Assembly (NCBI GenBank): GCA_018389105.1
Contig: JACATO010000094.1
Location: 1-64,000 of the forward strand
Length of the DNA stretch: 64,000 nucleotides
Direction of reading: 5' to 3'
DNA from: Nautilus pompilius
Taxonomy: Eukaryota > Mollusca > Cephalopoda > Nautilida > Nautilidae
Shown: piece by piece, positions 62,217 through 64,000 of the stretch
Position numbering within the stretch: the first letter of the stretch is position 1
How the letters are laid out: each line of letters starts with the position of its first letter
Made by a program: the position numbers and the translations under genes
The notes under the pieces: model-generated
Database searches by the model: none
The model's input: only the letters and a program-made list of their open reading frames with translations
What the model was told of the DNA's origin: nothing

Positions 62217-64000
62217 GATTTCTATATTGATTTTGTGTTATTACCATCAGCAATTTTATTTATTTATTTTTTTTATTATTATTAGTATCAAGCCATACTG
62301 TAACTTCAGCCAATCTGTAATTCTGGCTCCTGTTATTGGTAGCTATAAGTAATTGCAAGATCTGATACTGCTAGTGCTCCAAAAACTCTTAGTTTTTGTT
62401 GATCTTCTGCTGTATTTCCTTTTGGGATGTCTAAAATCCAGTTTATAAACTAAGACTTTACCTCTGTGCTTTAGAATAGAATATACTTTTTAGCATGCTT
62501 AAAAATTAGGGGGAAATGAGAGAACTAAAGATGAAACAAAATAAAAAAAAAAATCAGCTAAGAACAGCATCTTGCATAAAAGTTATGTGGAGACACACTA
62601 AGGTTAATTCTGCGGGACAGCAACTCCTCATCAAGGTATAGTAGTTGTTAACAGGCGATGCCAGGTGCGGGCCATGTGGTACCCCCCACGTAAACAGAGA
62701 AGCATGTTTACTGAAGATGTCAACGTAAATGAACTGGATGGGGAACATTGCTTCCTCTGCAACAAGATGTGAAAAACGTAATGGCTGGGAGGAAGGAAAC
62801 CTTTGTGATTGTAAACATTTTCTGGGAGAAAGATACAGTACTGAAAATAAACTGTGAAGATTGCCACCTTTGAACTTTTAACTGTTTGCTCCCTGATTCC
62901 CAGTTAAACGCTTTTTTTTTCATTCTTTCTATCTAAAAATACTTCAAACATCTGCCTTTTCAATGTAAACTTGATGATGGACATTTAGAAATGAGATTAA
63001 TACTAGTTTTCTTGCAAAACATCCAGCAGAAATCATCATGGTATGGTTATGCTTGACAAGATGAATCCTGTTTAGGAGAAATTCCTCATCAAATTATATT
63101 TGGTAATTCTACATGGTGGCGTCTTCAGATTGATATTTATCGGGAATATTTAATTCGAATAACACAGCAGTAGCTTGCATTATTTTTTCTTTCTTTTATG
63201 ACATTAATTACGTGGATGAGGGGAAAATCATCTTCAGAAGAATTTTTCATATTTTTTATGAGTATCTTTACGTGTCTTCATGAATTTATGAGATCATCAT
63301 CATCATCGCAATGAGAAGTTTGCGTGCTTAACTGGGGGAAAACAAATAGAGATGAGAAATGCTGCATATGCACCTTTATTGGTCGAAAAGGGTCGGGGGG
63401 GAGGGAATATGTCTGAAATAGCTGCATTGCTGGTGTTCAATCTATTTAGTGACAGTATGCTTATTGTACAGTGTCAGTAAAAAACACTTGGGTGTTGCTC
63501 GCTGAAAAAATTGATGTAGCTGAGATTGATGGTATTATCTATTCCCAACTCAATTAAAAATCAAGATTTAATTGTTTTAAATTTCTCCTCAACTAAAGGT
63601 CTAGATTTCATGGTATATACTACTTAGATCACCAGATTTCATTAAGCTGAGTTCACCCTCAAGTTTCCGAAAAATTTGGCGTATTATGTGAGTGCTCTTG
63701 GTATTTAGGTAACATTAAAGTGGAGCGAGATTAGTAGAATCTAAAATAAAGAAAACCTGACTAAACGGGTGGATTTTCCGTGCTCAAGAGTTACCTAAGA
63801 ACACCTGTGCATGTGATAAACTCTCGACAAGAAAACCTGATCAGGTTTATAAATAGAAATGATTATGGTCTACTACAGTGTGGTAAACGTATTGACATAG
63901 CATGTTGAATGTGCCATATGTTTAGTGCAATTCCATTTACAGTCGGATTCCCATCAGTCATTGATAAATACTTTCAAAAATGGTTGTTTCAATAGGTTAG

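Larger units (their letters stand above)
52615..64000 (+). other. Start of Ski intron 1
   Basis: At least 11.4 kb of intron with no recognisable second exon. Contents are a (CA)n-rich stretch at about 52709-52760, C runs, the satellite array H at 54.2 kb, a 24-base A run near 54606-54629, SINE copy 3 at 57.0 kb, (ATC)n at about 57369-57402, (TTA)n at about 60945-60981 and (TA)n at about 62185-62212. No acceptor followed by Ski-like coding sequence was recognised. A very long first intron is also known for vertebrate SKI. Confidence 0.7.

Noticed and set aside
1..64000. CRISPR array, bacterial operon or phage signals
   Set aside because: The tandem repeats lack unique equal-length spacers, and the splice donor, SINEs and Ski exon show the DNA is animal nuclear.

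Overview
The window looks like nuclear DNA of an invertebrate animal. It is AT-rich and gene-poor, with dense microsatellites, decayed DNA transposons, a tRNA-derived SINE family and one recognisable protein-coding exon that ends in a textbook GT splice donor. The Ski protein encoded here has the bilaterian Ski/SnoN pattern and reads like a lophotrochozoan (possibly molluscan) protein, but that taxonomic placement is inference. There are no bacterial-style operons, and almost all long open frames elsewhere are by-products of CT/GA repeats. Layout: 1-1496 is a CT-rich satellite with a TGACGTC core, running off the left edge. Seven more arrays of the same family lie at about 3.55-3.90, 18.11-18.33, 20.53-20.64, 22.40-22.85, 45.91-46.52, 48.95-49.47 and 54.20-54.40 kb, in both orientations and each with its own sequence variant. 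A 47-bp tandem repeat sits at 8380-8708. Three wrecked class II transposases follow: a FLYWCH/MULE-type gene (10.47-11.72 kb, plus strand), a Tc1-type gene (14.88-15.90 kb, plus strand) and a nearly complete mariner with both inverted repeats and TA duplications (39074-40363, transposase on minus). Three SINE copies lie at about 24.86, 34.07 and 57.00 kb. A 334-336 bp MITE candidate lies at 28483-28818. An orphan CpG-rich stretch at 36.89-37.48 kb looks like a promoter with no recognised gene. The functional centre is 50.3-52.6 kb: a GC-rich promoter/5'UTR and then the first coding exon of a Ski/SnoN co-repressor (51667-52614, plus strand). It contains the Dachshund-homology domain and the Smad4-binding SAND-like domain. 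From 52615 to the right edge is the start of its first intron, so the C-terminal coiled-coil exons lie outside the window. Ski is the only gene here likely to make a protein; the transposases are all broken. Apart from Ski, the most notable structures are the dispersed CRE-core satellite family, a 7-bp-period array of GGGTCA nuclear-receptor half-sites at 30910-30970, a 47-bp repeat with alternating unit types, and a SINE family with unusually close A and B boxes.
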